Source: Azorinus chamasolen (Eukaryota; Mollusca; Bivalvia; Cardiida; Solecurtidae). Taken from it: a stretch of 64,000 nucleotides of DNA. The stretch is from the NCBI GenBank assembly GCA_963576725.1, contig OY755239.1, forward strand, positions 59,489,453 to 59,553,452. Direction: 5' to 3'. Both the position numbers and the translations under genes were made by a program. Of this stretch, positions 61,054 to 64,000 are shown in pieces (positions within the stretch are counted from its first letter, which is position 1; each line of letters opens with the position of its first letter). The notes beneath the pieces were generated by a model. That model did not search any database. It worked only from the letters and a program-made list of their open reading frames with translations, and was not told where the DNA came from.

Positions 61054-61263
61054 CCGTTATCATGCTTAAAGAGACTTGGCTGGCTTTTGCAAACAAGCCG
61101 AATCCAATTGAGATGCCGAGTACCTCGGCATCTAATCAGGATCCAATCTGTTTAATACAGCATTAGTAATTTCTCAAAAGCTTAAACGACCCAGCAATAA
61201 AGTAAGAACCGCTACAAGTCAGAATTCAAGCCGATATAATTGTTTTCACAAGTTAAAGATTAA
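61050..61263 (+). mobile_element. B-family TTAA MITE
   Basis: TTAACCGTTATCATGC start, hairpin 61089-61153 (GATGCCGAGTACCTCGGCATC), AGTTAAAGATTAA end. Confidence 0.78.
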
Positions 61264-61629
61264 AAGAGTGTTTGTAAAAAAAAAGCTGATTTCTTTATTT
61301 TCTTGCACTTTCCACTGTCGGTTAGATAACAGGTTCTGTAATGGCTACAGGCAAAGCTGTTTTCATTATCTGAAAATACATCGATGATAATTATGTTTCT
61401 TTCGGAAAAAAAAAAGACAGACAAGGAGTCAATTGCCCCGAGGTATTGATTGGCTCCAGGTGGGTATTATTCAGTAGTAAGAATTGAGACTAAATTATTG
61501 GGCACTATAGTGAGTCTCCTGGGGTTGTATATTACACACATTGTCATGTCATTAGCTCTTTGAATACTGAGGTTTCAAAGTAGAATGGACCATTATTATT
61601 TTATGGGATAGTCCATTCAGTATAGGAGG
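61264..61629. other. No gene recognised
   Basis: Several short poly-A runs (61279, 61406). No coding signal. Confidence 0.5.
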
Positions 61630-61752
61630 GTTAAATTTGTTAATTTTGAATGACACACATTGCAGATCCTGATCAGAGGGCTCAAATAGGAACCCTCTTA
61701 TATGGGTCTACACAGTTTGTAAATACCAGTGCTATCGTTCCACGCATTTAAA
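61630..61752 (-). mobile_element. H-like hairpin copy
   Basis: GACACACATTGCAGATCCTG and GGGTCTACACAGTTTGTAAA around AGGGCTCAAATAGGAACCCT. Confidence 0.55.
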
Positions 61753-61969
61753 GGACAAGTGCCCTAATGAAAATGATCATTACAATAGCTGGTTGATTCG
61801 AATATTTGTCACATAAACAGCTGACAAATGTGTTTGTTATTGAAAAAAGCAATAAAGGATTTCCTTTAAGCGAAATGAATCGCGAAATAGATTCTGAGGT
61901 AATATCTCAAATAATGGACCTTACACAGTGTACATAAGCAAGAGTTAACACATCTACTGCAATATTATC

Positions 61970-62048
61970 TTAAACCTTTGCCCCATGAATATTCATATAA
62001 GATGGCATCATGAATATTAATTAACTGCATTTTATAATAACATTTGAA
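61970..62048 (+). mobile_element. D-family left part, cut by P element
   Basis: TTAAACCTTTGCCCCATG, ATTCATATAAGATGGCATCA, ATGAATATTAATTAACTGC. Confidence 0.6.
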
Positions 62049-62244
62049 TACTGTCCGGAATTCTAATAGAGAAGGAGTTAAGATACTTTAGGCAGATGGC
62101 TGCTTAATGCATAGTGAAAGTCATGCAGAAGGCTCCGAGAGATGAGCTTGCTGCATGACTTTCACCCTGCATTAAGTTGCCACCTGTCTATAAGACGGAT
62201 ATTTATACTAAATTTAACGCCCGGTTTAGAGGAGATTTACTGTA
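62049..62244 (-). mobile_element. P-family element, left TIR reduced
   Basis: ACTGTCCGGAATTCTAATAG start, hairpin 62093-62187, GGTTTAGAGGAGATTTACTG-TA end. Confidence 0.77.
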
Positions 62245-62287
62245 CAGGATTTATTTTCCACAATAGACATTGTAGACAGTACTACAG

Positions 62288-62907
62288 TACAGCGAATCCT
62301 CATTATACCGACATTCGTTACAGTGGTACCCTCGTTATACCGGCATTTGTTACAATGGCATCCCCGTTATTCCGGCATTCGTTACAACAGCACCCTCGTA
62401 ATACCGACATTCGTTACAATGGAACCCTCATTAAACCGGTATTCGTTACAATGGCACCCTCTTTATACCGGCATTTGTTACAGTGGCACCCTCGTTATAC
62501 CGGCATTTGTTACAATGGCACCCTCATTGTACCGGCATTCGTTACAACAGCACCCTCGTTATACCGACATTTGTTACAATGGAACTCTCATTATACCGGT
62601 ATTCGTTACAATGGCACCCTCGTTATACCGACAGTATGCATTAAAACAAATATAAGGTAAAAGTCTTTGAAACAACCACTGAATAAATAGGTGCAATACC
62701 AATAAGAAAGGTGATTGATTAATGCAGAACACAAGGAGTACAACAAGCTCCAAAAGGGAGCTTTTTGCACTGCTTGTGTTCTGCATTAAGCTTTTACCTG
62801 TTGGTACTAGTTTAAAACTGGTCATGTGATTCCTTTCATATTTGAACTAGTTATAACGGTAAAATGTCTGGAAACAAACACCTCCGTTGTGTTGAGGGCT
62901 CACTGTA
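62288..62907. mobile_element. Y-type TA element with a minisatellite in its left end
   Basis: TA-CAGCGAATCCTCATTATACC at the left and TTGAGGGCTCACTG-TA at the right are complementary over about 13 bases (CAGYGARYCCTCA). The interior hairpin at about 62717-62795 pairs AATGCAGAACACAAGGAGT with its complement around AGCTCCAAAAGGGAGCT. The left subterminal sequence is amplified into a minisatellite. Non-coding. Confidence 0.72.
62297..62636. repeat. 32-bp minisatellite, about 10.6 copies
   Basis: Unit CCCTCGTTATACCGGCATTT followed by GTTACAATGGCA. Unit starts fall at 62297, 62329, 62361 and so on to 62617. Three units span 96 bases, which explains long open frames here. Confidence 0.92.
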
Positions 62908-62914
62908 GTAGACA

Positions 62915-63037
62915 TCTATATCATTTGGTAAACAAACAAAGCAGATCATTTTCAGACGGTCCTACAGTACCCGTCTGATCTGGATCTATTCTGTTTGCAC
63001 AGGTGTGAAAATGCGTAAATATACAGTAAATGGTTAA
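62915..63037 (+). mobile_element. D-family right half
   Basis: TTTGGTAAACAAACAAAGCA, hairpin, GCGTAAATATACAGTAAATG, GGTTAA end. Left part absent. Confidence 0.6.
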
Positions 63038-63117
63038 TCGCTACCTTTTTGTGATAACACAATGTCTATTCAACGGGTCTGATGCAAGTGTGACTACGGT
63101 CGATTCGAAACTGATGT

Positions 63118-63228
63118 TTAGCCCTTACAACGCTGAATTTTCATTTAGACTATTCCAAAATTCAAATAGTTCAAGCTAATGGTAAATATTAAGGGATATT
63201 TCTAAAGGAAAGTGGAACAAGACAACTT
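63118..63228 (-). mobile_element. H-family fragment ending before its hairpin
   Basis: TTAGCCCTTACAACGCTG, TTTAGACTATTCCAAAATTC, TCTAAAGGAAAGTGGAACA. Confidence 0.6.
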
Positions 63229-63241
63229 ATTTAATCTTATT

Positions 63242-63350
63242 TAAATTCTTCTCTACTAATTTTGGTTTCACTCTGCATTAACCTGCCACCGGCCTGAACG
63301 TATTTAAATTCTTCTCTACCAGAATTCCGGTTAAGAGTGGGTTTACTGTA
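63242..63350 (+). mobile_element. P-family right half
   Basis: TTTCACTCTGCATTAACCTG to CCGGTTAAGAGTGGGTTTAC-TG-TA. Its final TA opens the next P copy. Confidence 0.65.
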
Positions 63351-63473
63351 CACTAAAACCGCGCGTATATAAACTGAGAAAAAATTAGATCTGTTTAGGC
63401 AGGTGCCATCTTATTAACGTTTGAAAGGCACACAGAGGAGGTCACTGTATGACTTTCATCCTTCATTAACCTT
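63349..63473. mobile_element. P-type element cut by a TTAA element
   Basis: TA-CACTAAAACCGCGCGTATAT start, AGGCAGGTGCCATCTTATTA, ATGACTTTCATCCTTCATTAA where the next element begins. Confidence 0.5.
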
Positions 63474-63696
63474 TCCCCTGATCTTTTTTTTTATACATGA
63501 ATTGATCATTTCATGAATATTTATTAACTTACATGTTATAACATAAACGTTTCAAGGGAACGCTTGGCTTAGACAAAACCGGAAGGATCAGATGTACGTA
63601 TATTATTCCACAAGCAAACATAGAGAATTCGTGTGATTTCGGTCTACCCTGTTTGCAAATGCGTGAAAATGCGTTCATATGAAGGAAGGGGTTCAG
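63466..63696 (+). mobile_element. D/E-type MITE
   Basis: TTAACCTTTCCCCTGATC start, ATTTCATGAATATTTATTAA, outer hairpin arms with the inner stem lost (AGAGAATTCGTGTGATTTCG), GAAGGAAGGGGTTCA end. Confidence 0.65.
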
Positions 63697-63783
63697 CTGG
63701 CTGATACTAAAGCTTACAAGAGTGGTCAGAATTGCGTGGATTTCCTGTAATTTGTTAATATAATATTTTCAATTTAAACATAA

Positions 63784-63998
63784 AAGTAAAACCTTGGTCA
63801 TTCGAAACTTAAGTATTGATGAATTTAGATACTTACGGGCAAGTGACTGCTTTAATATGCAGAATGGAAGTTATGCAGAAAGCTCACGCATAATCTTTCT
63901 GCGTGACTTTCATCTTGCATTAAGCTGCTACATGTGCCTGTCCTAAAGATCAATAAACATACGTATTTGAATGTTCGAATAATCCAGTTTTTACTGTA
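63784..63998. mobile_element. X/P-type TA element
   Basis: AGTAAAACCTTGGTCATTCG start, TTCGAATAATCCAGTTTTTACTG-TA end. Hairpin with GCAGAAAGCTCACGCATAATC apex. Confidence 0.68.
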
Positions 63999-64000
63999 CA

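Noticed and set aside
62142..62660. 172-codon open frame with repeated RHLLQWHPRYTG-like units
   Set aside because: It is the 32-bp minisatellite read through; three units equal 96 bases, so the frame stays open by arithmetic. A second overlapping 110-codon frame has the same cause.
1..64000. tRNA, rRNA or snRNA genes
   Set aside because: I scanned by eye for tRNA B-box-like GGTTCGANTCC and rRNA cores and found nothing convincing; a tRNAscan/Infernal run would settle it.

Overview
This looks like AT-rich nuclear DNA from an invertebrate animal, most likely a mollusc and perhaps a bivalve. That placement is an inference from the repeat style (TTAA and TA miniature transposons, L2-type LINE remnants, GTCC-rich tandem repeats) and is weak. 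I found no intact protein-coding gene, no tRNA or rRNA, and no CRISPR. Nearly all open reading frames are short accidents inside repeats. The only protein-like traces are broken transposon genes: a mariner-type transposase (16804-17989), a zinc-knuckle LINE tail inside an inverted-repeat-bounded segment (42731-44583), a small LINE piece (about 39780-40002) and the 3' part of an L2/CR1-type LINE (about 55650-57043).

A bit over half of the window, by rough addition of the listed spans, is built from many copies of short non-coding inverted-repeat elements (MITEs). Nine families (named A to I here) are flanked by TTAA and begin and end TTAACCC...GGGTTAA, as in piggyBac-type elements. Several others (P, Q, R, S, T, U, X and Y here) are flanked by TA and begin CAGT(A/G/T) with TIRs like CAGTAAAACCTCTCTAAACC, as in pogo/Tigger-type elements. 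Almost every family carries a long, nearly perfect hairpin in its middle. Eight TTAA families share a homologous hairpin whose stem bases change in compensated pairs but which keeps one fixed mismatch (CCCTGAT on one arm, CCCAGAT on the other). The F family and the pogo-type families have different stems but often the same apex, CTCCTATAGGAG.

The elements are heavily nested. TTAA elements sit inside other TTAA elements, inside pogo-type elements (often at the TTAA of the hairpin motif GCTTAATGCAGG), and inside tandem satellites. Pogo-type elements sit at TA sites in family D and in satellites. Five neighbouring pairs share a single TTAA. Many copies are broken at the hairpin centre, leaving exact half-elements.

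Layout: 1-9200 nested D/E/F/H/P/U elements with a roughly 40-bp tandem array; 9200-10900 a higher-GC block with two large palindromes; 10900-16700 dense MITEs; 16804-17989 decayed mariner; 18000-42400 dense MITEs with long plain AT-rich gaps; 42700-44600 LINE-derived block; 45000-47000 two tandem satellites each split by a MITE; 49300-49900 another tandem array; 51600-52330 palindrome plus V repeats; 55444-57065 F element split by an L2 LINE; 57880-58480 tandem array; 62288-62907 pogo-type element with a 32-bp minisatellite grown at one end; end of window P/X/D elements. Family letters are local labels of mine, not database names.
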